Source: Pseudidiomarina gelatinasegens (GTDB taxonomy: Bacteria; Pseudomonadota; Gammaproteobacteria; Enterobacterales; Alteromonadaceae). From it: DNA of 64,000 bases. Location of the stretch: the NCBI RefSeq assembly GCF_004025325.1, contig NZ_RSFE01000004.1:1-64000 (forward strand), given 5' to 3'. Positions 17,048 to 26,029 of the stretch are shown here, piece by piece; position 1 is the stretch's first letter; every line of letters begins with the position of its first letter. The position numbers were made by a program, and so were the translations under genes. The notes below the pieces were generated by a model that saw only the letters and a list, made by a program, of their open reading frames with translations, had not been told where the DNA came from and made no database searches.

Positions 17048-18844
17048 TTATAGAACCAATTTACGAATATCCGAAAGCACCGCACTTAAGTAAACACTGA
17101 AGCGGGCTGCAACGGCACCGTCAATAACGCGGTGATCATAGCTCAAGCTGAGTGGCAACATCAGGCGTGGATCAAAGTCTTTGCCATTCCACTTCGGTTT
17201 CATTTCGCTTTTCGACACGCCTAAGATGGCAACATCTGGCGCGTTCACAATTGGCGTAAACGCCGTTCCGCCGATACCGCCTAGGCTTGAGATTGAGAAA
17301 CAACCGCCTTGCATGTCCTGAGCCTTGAGTTTGCCGTCACGTGCTTTCGCACTAATTTCTAGCAGCTCATCAGAAAGTTCATAGATGCCTTTTTTATCGA
17401 CATCGCGGATAACCGGCACAACCAGACCATTTGGCGTGTCCACCGCGATACCGATGTGCACGTATTTTTTCATGATCAAGTGTTCGCCATCCGGCGCCAA
17501 TGACGAGTTAAACACAGGGTACTCGCGCATTGCTTTAGCAACAGCTTTCATGATGAAAACCAATGGCGTGATCTTCACACCATCTTTCTTCTTCGCCTGC
17601 AATTCATTTTCTTGCTTGCGGAATGCTTCCAGCTCAGTGATATCAGCTTCATCAAACTGCGTCACGTGCGGGATGGTTACCCAGTTGCGATGCAAGTTTG
17701 GTCCGGAAATTTTCTGAATGCGTGTTAATGGCACTTCTTCAATTTCACCAAACTTGCTGAAATCAACTTTCGGTGGCGCAATGACTTGCAGACCGCCTTC
17801 ACCTTGTGCAACACCGCTTGATGCATTCGCTTTCGGGCGTGACAGTTCGTATTTCACGAATTCTTGCACGTCTTCTTTAAGGATACGTTCTTTACGGCCC
17901 GAACCTTTAACTTTGTTCAAATCAACACCGAACTCGTTCGCCAAACGGCGTACTGCAGGTGACGCATAGGCCAATCCTTCGGCTTTCGATTTCTTGTCTA
18001 GCGGGTGATCGGGCACCGGCGGTTTGCGATCGGTTTTTTCAGAGTCGCTGTCAGCGGCTTTCTCAGCATCGCTGTCAGCGGCTTTCTCAGCATCGCTGTC
18101 AGCGGCTTTGCCGCTGTGAGATTGGGGGTCAGACACCGCTTCCGCGGTATCAGACCCCTGAGCTGATGTTTCGAGTTTTATGACGAGCGAGCCTTGTTTC
18201 ACTTTGTCGCCAACTTTTACTTCTACAGACTTAACCACACCCGCTTCTGGACTTGGCACGTCCATGGTTGCTTTGTCGGTTTCAAGCGTGATGAGGCCGT
18301 CTTCTGCGTTAATTTCATCGCCTTCTTTGACCAGCACTTCGATGACATCAACTTCACCGTCTTCGCCAATGTCCGGAACAGTCACCTCTATCACCTTTGT
18401 CGATGCCGGCTCCGTCCCGCTCTCTCCACTACCGTGATCGGGGTCTGGCTTGGCGTCAGCCGTGCCTGACCCCTCACCTTTCTTGTCAGCATCGCTGTCG
18501 GCTTTGTCAGCATCGCTGTCGGCTTTGTCAGCATCTTTGTCAGCGGCTTCGCCGCTGTTAGATTGGGAGTCAGACTCCGCTTGCGCGGTGTCAGACCCCG
18601 ACTCAGCTGCCGCTTCGAACATTGCCAGCAGGTCGCCTTCTTTGATTTTGTCGCCGACTTTTACCTTCAGTTCAGCCACAACACCGGCAAACGGTGCTGG
18701 GATGTCCATCGATGCTTTGTCGCTTTCAACTGTGATCAGTGAGTCTTCGGCTTCAAGGCTATCGCCTTTGCTCACCAGAATTTCTATGACTTCAACTTCA
18801 TCACCGCCCACATCGGGGGCTTTTACTTCTTTTAAATCTGCCAT
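17048..18844 (-). CDS. aceF: dihydrolipoamide acetyltransferase (E2) with two lipoyl domains and acidic repeat linkers
   Basis: This is the E2 core of pyruvate dehydrogenase, transferring acetyl groups from lipoyl arms to CoA. It has 598 residues. Lipoyl domain 1 (about 1-75) has the modified Lys in ESDKASM, and lipoyl domain 2 (about 150-225) has it in ETDKATM. A peripheral-subunit-binding domain lies at about 290-325 ([16 protein letters not shown]), and the catalytic domain at about 365-598 ends with the His motif YDHRVIDGA. The linkers are unusual. In place of the Ala/Pro-rich linkers of E. coli they are Asp/Ser/Ala/Lys-rich: one has the 7-residue unit DADKADS repeated, the other an 8-residue DAEKAADS repeat. 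Each carries a 58-bp REP-like segment in frame. The acidic composition would suit a salt-adapted host. Confidence 0.96.
   Translation of the reverse strand: MADLKEVKAPDVGGDEVEVIEILVSKGDSLEAEDSLITVESDKASMDIPAPFAGVVAELKVKVGDKIKEGDLLAMFEAAAESGSDTAQAESDSQSNSGEAADKDADKADSDADKADSDADKKGEGSGTADAKPDPDHGSGESGTEPASTKVIEVTVPDIGEDGEVDVIEVLVKEGDEINAEDGLITLETDKATMDVPSPEAGVVKSVEVKVGDKVKQGSLVIKLETSAQGSDTAEAVSDPQSHSGKAADSDAEKAADSDAEKAADSDSEKTDRKPPVPDHPLDKKSKAEGLAYASPAVRRLANEFGVDLNKVKGSGRKERILKEDVQEFVKYELSRPKANASSGVAQGEGGLQVIAPPKVDFSKFGEIEEVPLTRIQKISGPNLHRNWVTIPHVTQFDEADITELEAFRKQENELQAKKKDGVKITPLVFIMKAVAKAMREYPVFNSSLAPDGEHLIMKKYVHIGIAVDTPNGLVVPVIRDVDKKGIYELSDELLEISAKARDGKLKAQDMQGGCFSISSLGGIGGTAFTPIVNAPDVAILGVSKSEMKPKWNGKDFDPRLMLPLSLSYDHRVIDGAVAARFSVYLSAVLSDIRKLVL
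18101..18158. repeat. REP-like palindromic segment A inside aceF
   Basis: A small hairpin, AGCGGC/GCCGCT (18101-18115), is followed by a large imperfect one. GGGGTCAGACACCGC (18125-18139) pairs with GCGGTATCAGACCCC (18144-18158), 13 of 15 positions matching. It encodes part of the linker after lipoyl domain 2 and is 52/58 identical to segment B at 18542-18599. Three 24-bp tandem copies (18044-18115 region) adjoin it. Confidence 0.7.
18440..18473. repeat. GGGGTC-GACCCC palindrome inside aceF
   Basis: GGGGTCTGGC (18440-18449) and GCCTGACCCC (18464-18473) are inverted with one mismatch. The pair lies in the linker between the two lipoyl domains and shares the GGGGTC/GACCCC ends of segments A and B. 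Confidence 0.55.
18542..18599. repeat. REP-like palindromic segment B inside aceF
   Basis: The layout matches segment A: AGCGGC/GCCGCT small hairpin (18542-18556), then GGGAGTCAGACTCCGC (18565-18580) facing GCGGTGTCAGACCCC (18585-18599). It encodes part of the linker after lipoyl domain 1. Two to three 21-bp tandem units (about 18485-18545) adjoin it. Confidence 0.7.
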
Positions 18845-18865
18845 GCTTGCCTCCGCTCCCGTTGC

Positions 18866-21538
18866 TTACGCGTACAGTGGGTTGATTTTGTTGGTATCGA
18901 TGCCGTATTCCTTGATCGCTTTTTCAACGACTTTGGCATCAATATCGCCCGCCTTCGCCAACTCAGTTAGAGCAGCAACAACAATGTACTGTGGATTCAC
19001 TTCAAAATGACGGCGTAAGTTTTCACGGCTGTCTGAACGACCGAAGCCATCCGTACCCAATACACGATAAGGTGTTGGCATCCATGCACGGATTTGATCC
19101 GCGTATTGCTTCATGTAATCCGTTGCCGCAATGGTTGGGCCTTTGGCTTTTTCAAACACTTTGGTTACATAAGCGGTTTTCTGCTTCTTACCTGGGTGCA
19201 GCATGTTATGGCGTTCAACGTCATAACCGTCGCGGGCCAACTCATTAAACGACGTCGCGCTGTAAACTTTTGCGGTAATGCTAAAGTCGTCGGCCAGCAA
19301 TTTCGCAGCAGCACGTACCTGCTCCAAAATTGTGCCAGAGCCAACCAGCTGTACTTCGCCTTTCGCTTTACCCGAGGCTTTCACGGTTTCAAACTCGTAA
19401 ATGCCTTTAACAATGCCTTCTTCAACGCCTTCTGGCATTTCTGGCTGTTTGTAGTTTTCGTTCATAACAGTCAGGTAATAGAACACATTCTCTTGTTCAC
19501 CATACATGCGGCGTAAACCGTCTTGCACGATAACTGCCACTTCGTAGCCATAGGTTGGGTCGTAAGTAATACAGTTCGGCACGGTATTGAACAAGATGTG
19601 GCTACTGCCGTCCTGGTGTTGTAACCCTTCACCGTTGAGCGTGGTTCGCCCTGCAGTACCGCCGACTAAGAAGCCGCGTGCCTGGCTATCACCGGCAGCC
19701 CACACTAAGTCACCCACACGTTGGAAACCAAACATGGAGTAGTAGATGTAGAACGGAATCATCGGCTCATTGTTGGTTGAGTAGCTGGTGGCTGCTGCAA
19801 CCCATGACGCCATGGCGCCGAGCTCATTGATACCTTCTTGTAGTACTTGGCCCTTGGTATCTTCGCGGTAGTAGGCAACTTGATCGGCGTCTTGTGGCTC
19901 GTACTTCTGGCCTTGGCTGGAGTAAATACCCACTTGACGGAACAAACCTTCCATACCAAAGGTACGGGCTTCGTCTGGAATGATTGGCACAATACGTTGG
20001 CCAATCTTTTTGTCTTTCAACAGCGCCGTAAGAACACGTACAAACGCCATGGTGCTGGAGATTTCACGATCACCTGAGCCTTTGGTTACAGCTTCAAATG
20101 CTTTTAATGACGGAATCTCTAGCTCAACGTCGGTTTTCGGTAAACGTTTCGGCATGAAGCCACCAAGCGCTTCACGGCGCTCGCGCATGTACTTCATTTC
20201 TTCGCTGTCGTCTGGGAACTTGTACAATGGAATGTCTTCAAGTTCGCTGTCTTTAATCGGAATATTAAAGCGGTCACGGAAGTGTTTAATTGCCTCCATG
20301 TCCATCTTCTTCACTTGGTGTGCAATGTTTTTACCTTCACCGGCGGTGCCCATGCCATAACCTTTAACGGTTTTAGCAAGGATAACCTGTGGGCGGCCTT
20401 TGGTGTTCACGGCTTTGTGGTATGCAGCGTATACTTTCATTGGGTCGTGGCCACCGCGGTTTAAGCGCCAAATGTCTTCGTCGGTCAGGTTTGAAACCAT
20501 CGCCTTGGTTTCTTCGGTTTTGCCGAAGAAATGCTCGCGGGTATAAGCACCGCCCTTCGCTTTGTAGTTCTGGTATTCACCGTCAACGCTATTTTGCATA
20601 ATTTCAGCAAGCTTGCCTTCGGTATCACGGTACAACAATGGATCCCAGTAGCGACCCCAAATTACCTTGATAACTTCCCAGCCTGCGCCACGGAATGTAC
20701 CTTCCAGCTCTTGAATGATTTTGCCGTTACCACGTACCGGGCCATCTAAACGCTGCAGGTTACAGTTTACAATAAAGGTTAGGTTGTCTAAGCCTTCGCG
20801 CGTTGCCAAGCCAATAGCACCCAAGCTTTCTGGCTCGTCCACTTCGCCGTCGCCCAAGAAGCAATAAACGCGCTGGTTTGAACAATCTTTAATGCCACGG
20901 TCGGTTAAGTACTTCAGGTAGCGTGCCTGATAAATTGCCTGAATGGGGCCAAGGCCCATAGATACAGTTGGGAATTGCCAAAAGTCAGGCATTAAATGTG
21001 GGTGCGGATACGATGGCACGCCTTTACCGTCAACTTCTTGACGGAAGTTATTCAATTGCTCTTCGCTGATGCGCCCTTCTAGGTATGCGCGCGCATAGAT
21101 GCCCGGCGAAACGTGCCCTTGAACATACAGGTAGTCGCCACCGTCTTGATCAGTCGGGGCGCGGAAGAAATGGTTAAAACCAACATCGTACAGCATGGCT
21201 GACGAAGCAAAACTTGAAATGTGGCCACCTAATTCGAGGTCCTTTTTTGAACCACGCAGAACCATCGCCAATGCGTTCCAACGAATTGCAGCACGCACCC
21301 GCGCTTCAATTGAGCGGTCGCCCGGCATGGTTGGCTCTTGGCTAGCAGGGATGGTGTTCAGGTAAGCTGTCGTTGCGTTGTACGGCAGATATGCACCGCT
21401 ACGGCGAGCCTTTTCAATGAGTGATTCGAGTAAGAAATGGCCGCGCTCGGCGCCGTCTTCTTCCAACACGACCTCGAGGGCTTCAAGCCACTCGCGCGTT
21501 TCTTGCGGGTCGATGTCGTCTTTTAAATGGTCAGTCAT
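18866..21538 (-). CDS. aceE: pyruvate dehydrogenase E1 component, homodimeric type
   Basis: This is the thiamine-diphosphate-dependent E1 that decarboxylates pyruvate and acetylates the lipoyl arm. I place the start at the ATG at 21538 (MTDHLKDDIDPQETREWLEAL), giving 890 residues, close to the 887 of E. coli AceE, with AAGGA upstream. The frame is open 29 codons further but that part overlaps pdhR and looks random. The ThDP motif begins at GDGEVDEPES (about 231-240) and ends with the NCNLQRLDGPVRGN segment. QDADQVAYYRE and the transketolase-like central domain follow. It is 21 bp upstream of aceF and 10 bp after pdhR. Confidence 0.97.
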   Translation of the reverse strand: MTDHLKDDIDPQETREWLEALEVVLEEDGAERGHFLLESLIEKARRSGAYLPYNATTAYLNTIPASQEPTMPGDRSIEARVRAAIRWNALAMVLRGSKKDLELGGHISSFASSAMLYDVGFNHFFRAPTDQDGGDYLYVQGHVSPGIYARAYLEGRISEEQLNNFRQEVDGKGVPSYPHPHLMPDFWQFPTVSMGLGPIQAIYQARYLKYLTDRGIKDCSNQRVYCFLGDGEVDEPESLGAIGLATREGLDNLTFIVNCNLQRLDGPVRGNGKIIQELEGTFRGAGWEVIKVIWGRYWDPLLYRDTEGKLAEIMQNSVDGEYQNYKAKGGAYTREHFFGKTEETKAMVSNLTDEDIWRLNRGGHDPMKVYAAYHKAVNTKGRPQVILAKTVKGYGMGTAGEGKNIAHQVKKMDMEAIKHFRDRFNIPIKDSELEDIPLYKFPDDSEEMKYMRERREALGGFMPKRLPKTDVELEIPSLKAFEAVTKGSGDREISSTMAFVRVLTALLKDKKIGQRIVPIIPDEARTFGMEGLFRQVGIYSSQGQKYEPQDADQVAYYREDTKGQVLQEGINELGAMASWVAAATSYSTNNEPMIPFYIYYSMFGFQRVGDLVWAAGDSQARGFLVGGTAGRTTLNGEGLQHQDGSSHILFNTVPNCITYDPTYGYEVAVIVQDGLRRMYGEQENVFYYLTVMNENYKQPEMPEGVEEGIVKGIYEFETVKASGKAKGEVQLVGSGTILEQVRAAAKLLADDFSITAKVYSATSFNELARDGYDVERHNMLHPGKKQKTAYVTKVFEKAKGPTIAATDYMKQYADQIRAWMPTPYRVLGTDGFGRSDSRENLRRHFEVNPQYIVVAALTELAKAGDIDAKVVEKAIKEYGIDTNKINPLYA

Positions 21539-21548
21539 ACTTCTGTCC

Positions 21549-22304
21549 TTACCCTTGCTGAGTTCGGCGTAGCGACCGCTGAATTCGTGACTGTTCACGA
21601 TTCGAGGTGAGCAACGCATGTTCAATATAGGCTAGCAACTGATGGCAGGTTTCTCGAGCCTGCTCCGGTTCGCCAGCGGTAATGGCAGCCACAACTTGCT
21701 GCCGATGTTCGTGTAATTGCTGCATAACGCCCGGCTTGTGCGCGAGGTCCTGCAGGTTTTGAAGAATATTTTTCTGCAACAGTGGCAACATACTGCGCAC
21801 CAAGTGCAACAGGATCACATTGTGCGAGGCTTCGGTAATACGCAAATTAAACTCGGTCAGCGCCTGCGCTTGTGCGGCGAGCTCCGCACCTGGGTCTAAT
21901 TGTAGCGCATTGAAGGCAGCTTTTATCGCCTCGATATCGGCACTGGTGCCACGCAAAGCAGCGTAATACGACGAGATGCCCTCTAAGGCATGACGAAACT
22001 CGAGTAAATCAAATTGGGATTCTGGATGCTGCGCTAACAAGTTTAGTAGCGGCTCTGCAACACGCTCTTGCATGTTATCGCAAACATAAGTGCCGCCACC
22101 TTGACGTCGCTCAACTAAACCACGTGCTTCAAGTTTCTGAATGGCTTCACGCAAACTCGGACGGGACACTGAAAACTGTGCGGCAAGATCGCGCTCAGAC
22201 GGCAACCGCGCCCCAGCTTCGAGCGTGCCGTCAACAATCATGGCTTCAATACGTTCCATGATCACATCTGAGAGTTTAGTCTGCTGAATGCGTTTGAATG
22301 TCAT
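21549..22304 (-). CDS. pdhR: PdhR, pyruvate-responsive GntR-family repressor
   Basis: This is a 251-residue FadR-subgroup GntR regulator. The winged-helix DNA-binding domain covers about 10-75 (ARLPSERDLAAQFSVSRPSLREAIQKLEARGLVERRQGGG). The FCD effector domain covers about 90-240, with metal-ligand-type residues in EFRHALEGI. The family member at the head of aceEF-lpd binds pyruvate and represses the operon until pyruvate accumulates. The operon context here, plus a TTGGT-N3-ACCAA site at its own promoter, supports the name. aceE follows after 10 bp. Confidence 0.92.
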   Translation of the reverse strand: MTFKRIQQTKLSDVIMERIEAMIVDGTLEAGARLPSERDLAAQFSVSRPSLREAIQKLEARGLVERRQGGGTYVCDNMQERVAEPLLNLLAQHPESQFDLLEFRHALEGISSYYAALRGTSADIEAIKAAFNALQLDPGAELAAQAQALTEFNLRITEASHNVILLHLVRSMLPLLQKNILQNLQDLAHKPGVMQQLHEHRQQVVAAITAGEPEQARETCHQLLAYIEHALLTSNREQSRIQRSLRRTQQG

Positions 22305-22311
22305 ATGACTA

Positions 22312-22438
22312 CCGTTGTTCGTGCGCTGCGCTGTTCGTCCGTTTCACTGTTCGTGCGCTTTGCTGTTCGAACAGTGCGAAGCACGGACGAATAGAGAGCG
22401 TAGCGAACGTACGAATAACGAATAACGCTTTTGCTTTT
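22312..22438 (+). repeat. composite intergenic repeat in the pdhR leader (heptamer element, copy 2)
   Basis: This is a run of related 10-20-bp units built on GTTCGTGCGCT / GTTCGTCCGT and their reverse complements, centred on a GTTC/GAAC axis near 22369. It is followed by two GAATAAC heptamers (22413-22426) and the 12-mer GCTTTTGCTTTT (22427-22438). That end is identical to the left end of the element at 36481 (read in reverse). It lies between the pdhR promoter/operator and the pdhR start, so it is transcribed as 5' leader. Confidence 0.6.
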
Positions 22439-22449
22439 GGTAATACCAA
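22437..22449 (-). promoter_or_regulatory. PdhR operator
   Basis: TTGGTAATACCAA is a perfect palindrome with a 3-bp centre and fits the known PdhR consensus TTGGT-N3-ACCAA. It lies just downstream of the predicted -10 of the pdhR promoter, around the transcription start, where bound PdhR would block initiation. Confidence 0.75.
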
Positions 22450-22458
22450 TAGACCAAC

Positions 22459-22487
22459 ATTGTAGATCAGGGTTTCGTAAAAACCAA
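22459..22487 (-). promoter_or_regulatory. sigma-70 promoter of the pdhR-aceE-aceF-lpd operon
   Basis: Read on the minus strand, -35 TTGGTT (22487-22482) and -10 TACAAT (22464-22459) are separated by 17 bp. Transcription would begin near 22452, giving a leader of about 150 bases before pdhR. Confidence 0.6.
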
Positions 22488-22498
22488 ATAGATTCCGA

Positions 22499-23281
22499 CT
22501 AAACCCAGCCACCAATGGTTAGTAACGCAACAAAAACGACGTATAACAAGAAGTTACGTTTAACCAGCGCGGTAGTGGTCGGAGCAGTCAAGTCATCGGC
22601 GAGTTCGCCCACCTTGGTCAACGCGATAAAGTTGTTTTGTGGTTTGTTGCCAATGGAGCTTAACCACACCGGCAGCGCTTTGGAGAAGTTACCAACCAGA
22701 AGAAAGCCCAAAGTCATCAGGCGGGTTGGTAACCAGTTGATAATTTGATGCACGGTTTGCCAGCGCGGGCTTTTATTGTGGCGCATGTCACGCAGCGTGG
22801 CGTAGACCAATGCACCGGTAACGCCCAACAGCACGAAGTAGATCATCACTGCGAAATAGTGCCGCAGATGAATCCATAGCAATAGGTGTTCAACGGGTGC
22901 AGCCTCTTTACGCCCTGATGCCTGCTGCAATAATTTCAGCTGGCGTGCTTGTTCAGCGCCGTCCTCTTCAGATTCGGCCTGCAAGTAACGCTTGTAAGCT
23001 GCACGCGCAGCCGGTGCTTGAATGGCGGCCAGTATACCGGCGGCACTCACCAAGAAGGTCAGCAACACATTGTTTAGCAGCGCCAGCACAAAGCCGATAA
23101 ACAGCGCGGGGATAATTGCCCAGAGTACTTGGCCTAAATCGTGCTGACGCCAAGCCTCCAGTTGCGCGCCGCGCACCTGCCAATGTTGCCAGCGTAAAAT
23201 AATACGACGCCAATGCAAGTTACGGGTAATTTCTAGCGTTCGTTCTAACGAATATGCAAGCAATATTACCAACAAATACAT
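22499..23281 (-). CDS. ampE: AmpE-family inner-membrane protein
   Basis: This is a 260-residue membrane protein of the AmpE/CobD-like superfamily. Predicted membrane segments lie at about 50-95 (PALFIGFVLALLNNVLLTFLVSAAGILAAI), 138-160 (FAVMIYFVLLGVTGALVYA) and at the C terminus (FLLYVVFVALLTIGGWV). The motif LLWIHLRHYFAVMIYF and the internal NFSKALPVW region are family hallmarks. It follows ampD by 2 bp on the same strand, the classical ampDE arrangement. Its role is unclear. In enterobacteria it is linked to beta-lactamase induction phenotypes together with ampD, but no ampC or ampR is in the window. Confidence 0.88.
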   Translation of the reverse strand: MYLLVILLAYSLERTLEITRNLHWRRIILRWQHWQVRGAQLEAWRQHDLGQVLWAIIPALFIGFVLALLNNVLLTFLVSAAGILAAIQAPAARAAYKRYLQAESEEDGAEQARQLKLLQQASGRKEAAPVEHLLLWIHLRHYFAVMIYFVLLGVTGALVYATLRDMRHNKSPRWQTVHQIINWLPTRLMTLGFLLVGNFSKALPVWLSSIGNKPQNNFIALTKVGELADDLTAPTTTALVKRNFLLYVVFVALLTIGGWV

Positions 23282-23283
23282 GC

Positions 23284-23844
23284 TTATACCTTCTTACTGA
23301 GCAATTGGTGGAACCGCTGCCAGTCAAATGCTGGGCCTGGGTCGGTTTTGCGCACTGGCGCAATGTGTTCGTGCCCTACTATACGACGCCGCGTTAAGCC
23401 CGGGTAGTATTCGATGAGTTGTCGGGCCACTTCAGCGAGGCGCTGGTACTGTTCATTAGTGTAGGGCTGGTGGTCTGTTCCCTCAAGCTCTATTCCAATT
23501 GTGAAGTCGTTACAGCGGCGGCGGCCGCAATAGTGCGAGCGACCAGCATGCCATGCACGACGATGAAACGGCACATATTGAATCAACTCACCGTCGCGGC
23601 GAATTAAGCAATGCGCGGAAACACGCAGCCCCTCAAGCACAGCGAAGTCTGGATGCGCGCTGGTATCCAATGTTCCCATAAACAAGTCGTCGATATACGG
23701 CCCGCCGAATTCGCCAGCAGGCAGACTAATGCCATGCACCACCAACACGCTGATGTCGTTCGCGTCGGGGCGTTCGTCGGCGTGGGGCGATTCGCGGTGC
23801 TGAGCCTGTGGTAGCCAGCCGTTGTTGATGTTCGGTGTTGTCAT
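23284..23844 (-). CDS. ampD: AmpD, 1,6-anhydro-N-acetylmuramyl-L-alanine amidase
   Basis: This is the cytoplasmic zinc amidase that strips peptides from anhydro-muropeptides during cell-wall recycling. It has 186 residues, matching AmpD. The amidase_2 fold shows the zinc His in VLVVHGISLP (about 34), the second His at SAHCLI or RAWHAG (about 98), and the C-terminal ligand set in VGHEHIAPVRKTDPGPAFDW, with the conserved catalytic Lys and ligand Asp. No signal peptide is present, as expected for AmpD rather than AmiD. It is divergent from the 24086 gene and sits near nadC, echoing the ampD-nadC neighbourhood of other gammaproteobacteria. Confidence 0.95.
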   Translation of the reverse strand: MTTPNINNGWLPQAQHRESPHADERPDANDISVLVVHGISLPAGEFGGPYIDDLFMGTLDTSAHPDFAVLEGLRVSAHCLIRRDGELIQYVPFHRRAWHAGRSHYCGRRRCNDFTIGIELEGTDHQPYTNEQYQRLAEVARQLIEYYPGLTRRRIVGHEHIAPVRKTDPGPAFDWQRFHQLLSKKV

Positions 23845-24085
23845 GTGTGTGACTTCTTGTGCCTCGTTGTGTCTCGTTAACTAACCACAGCTAACCAATG
23901 CGGTGCTGAGCAACAGCTAACACCATAGTTTTATCTTCAGTAATTTTATAGGCTTTTTCTAAATCAGATGTAAATTCAAGGCAAAGTAACGTACCGATTA
24001 GATTGATTTTACTGTAATTAAATTTGATTACTTTTATTTATGTAATTATATTTAATTACTAATAGCAATCGAGGGAGCATCCGCC

Positions 24086-24670
24086 ATGACGTCCAGAAGC
24101 GCAGTGTTGACCGGCGAAGTCGTCGATTTTCCAAAGAATAGCTCCCAAAGCAGTCGGCACTTAAGTGCGCACATTGAACTAGGGCTGCGGTTACTTCATG
24201 ACTATGTCCCATTTTCCTATGATGTGTTTCGCGGCAAACACTTTGTTATTCAAACGGCGCAAGCAAGTCATGCGCTTGATATTGCCATGCTGTTACGGTT
24301 ATTTCTTAAATCAAAGCAACAGCACGATGAATGGGATGTACGAATTGGGGTTGGGTTAACCGAAGACTTATCGAACCAAGCACTGGCGTCTTTAAAGAAA
24401 GACCGGCTTATGGTTCTAACCGGAAGCCCCAGCACAGATGACCGGTTAAGATTAACAACCAAGTTTGCTGATACGTTGCTTTCGCAGTTAACGTCCACCC
24501 AAGCTCAGGTACTCAGCTATTACCTGAGATTTATGCCGATAACCCATCAAGATTTAGCGGATAAACTGAATAAGTCACGTGTAAATGTCACGCAGATACT
24601 TAATAGCACGCATTATAAGTTGTTCGAATTGTATCTCACTGAAGCAAGGCAACTATTGGCAACGGATTAA
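24086..24670 (+). CDS. unrecognised protein with C-terminal helix-turn-helix (SatD-like?)
   Basis: I do not recognise this 194-residue protein with certainty. The N-terminal part (about 5-115) has a mixed alpha/beta pattern with LTGEVVDFPK, FSYDVFRGKHFVIQ and a WDVRIGVGL strand, which recalls SatD-family proteins and nucleotide-cyclase-like folds. The C-terminal part (about 130-190) has ITHQDLADKLNKSRVNVTQIL, a good helix-turn-helix of the sigma-70 region 4/LuxR sort. No signal peptide or membrane segment is seen, so it is cytoplasmic. A regulator is a reasonable guess. The upstream region (23930-24070) is very AT-rich. nadC follows 87 bp later with its own promoter. Confidence 0.5.
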   Translation: MTSRSAVLTGEVVDFPKNSSQSSRHLSAHIELGLRLLHDYVPFSYDVFRGKHFVIQTAQASHALDIAMLLRLFLKSKQQHDEWDVRIGVGLTEDLSNQALASLKKDRLMVLTGSPSTDDRLRLTTKFADTLLSQLTSTQAQVLSYYLRFMPITHQDLADKLNKSRVNVTQILNSTHYKLFELYLTEARQLLATD

Positions 24671-24685
24671 TAATTAGCAACTTTC

Positions 24686-24714
24686 TTGTGAGAAACGTCC
24701 CACAGCCCTACAAT
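24686..24714 (+). promoter_or_regulatory. sigma-70 promoter of nadC
   Basis: TTGTGA (24686-24691) and TACAAT (24709-24714) are separated by 17 bp, 43 bp before the nadC ATG. Confidence 0.5.
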
Positions 24715-24733
24715 ATGCCACATTGAGTAATGA

Positions 24734-25624
<891 letters not shown>

Positions 25625-25627
25625 CTA

Positions 25628-25655
25628 TTGACGAATTAAATTGATCTGCTATGTT
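25628..25655 (+). promoter_or_regulatory. candidate sigma-70 promoter of the pilA leader
   Basis: TTGACG (25628-25633) and TATGTT (25650-25655) with a 16-bp spacer begin four bases after the nadC stop. Initiation near 25662 would give a leader of about 370 bases containing the riboswitch. No good -24/-12 (sigma-54) site was found. Confidence 0.5.
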
Positions 25656-25723
25656 TTAGAGGCAATGCGCAACTAAAAGCCCCCACTGTCGAATGAAAAG
25701 ACAGGAATGGTGGTTCTTAGGTG

Positions 25724-25847
25724 CCAGGCATGCTTTAAAAGGCAAAGCTACTGAGAGGTAGTGACGCAAAACCTCCGGTCCAACTGGTATGGGCGGCTTT
25801 ATAGCCAACCAAATTAGCGGATAGCGGGGCTGCAGGCTAAAGTCTGG
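25724..25847 (+). promoter_or_regulatory. cyclic-di-GMP-I (GEMM) riboswitch aptamer in the pilA leader
   Basis: The stretch reproduces the GEMM-I core in order. First comes AGGCAAA (25740-25746), then a hairpin closed by a GAGA tetraloop (CTACT/GGTAG, about 25748-25761), then GACGCAAA (25762-25769), the CCTCCGG segment, and the 3' element TAGCGGGG (25822-25829). The outer P1 stem is also present: CCAG (25724-25727) with CTGG (25844-25847), and CTTTA (25733-25737) with TAAAG (25838-25842). Aligned to the V. cholerae Vc2 aptamer, position 20 is G and position 47 is A. That fits recognition of cyclic-di-GMP rather than the cAMP-GMP variants that carry A20. Part of pairing region P3 was not resolved by eye. 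Confidence 0.85.
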
Positions 25848-25883
25848 TGGATGAAGTAGCTTTCCGATGTTATGTCGATAAAG

Positions 25884-25938
25884 CAAAAACCACTTGTTCT
25901 TTCGGCTGATGCAGATGACTTGTTGTGGTTGTTTTTTG
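25884..25938 (+). terminator. candidate expression-platform terminator of the riboswitch
   Basis: AACCAC (25888-25893) can pair with GTGGTT (25925-25930), followed by GTTTTTTG (25931-25938). It lies 40 bases after the aptamer and 90 bases before pilA, where a transcription-control platform is expected. A second hairpin, CATCCA/TGGATG (25943-25970), follows. The stem is short for a strong terminator, and whether ligand binding turns pilA on or off cannot be read by eye. Confidence 0.5.
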
Positions 25939-26029
25939 TGACCATCCAAGTGCTGATGTGCATCTGGATGCTACTTAGACAGACACAACAACAACTAATA
26001 AGTTCGAAATTACTTTCGGGAGATATTTC

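Noticed and set aside
18044-18600. CRISPR-like regular repeats in aceF
   Set aside because: The units are in frame, 21 or 24 bp without unique spacers, and encode an acidic linker, so this is not a CRISPR array.
22309-22515. 68-codon minus-strand frame between pdhR and ampE
   Set aside because: It runs through the repeat leader, operator and promoter and ends in repeat-derived residues. It is not a credible gene.
25625-25725. Sigma-54 promoter for pilA, as seen in Pseudomonas
   Set aside because: No TGGCAC-N5-TTGC match was found upstream of the riboswitch. A sigma-70-like pair fits better.
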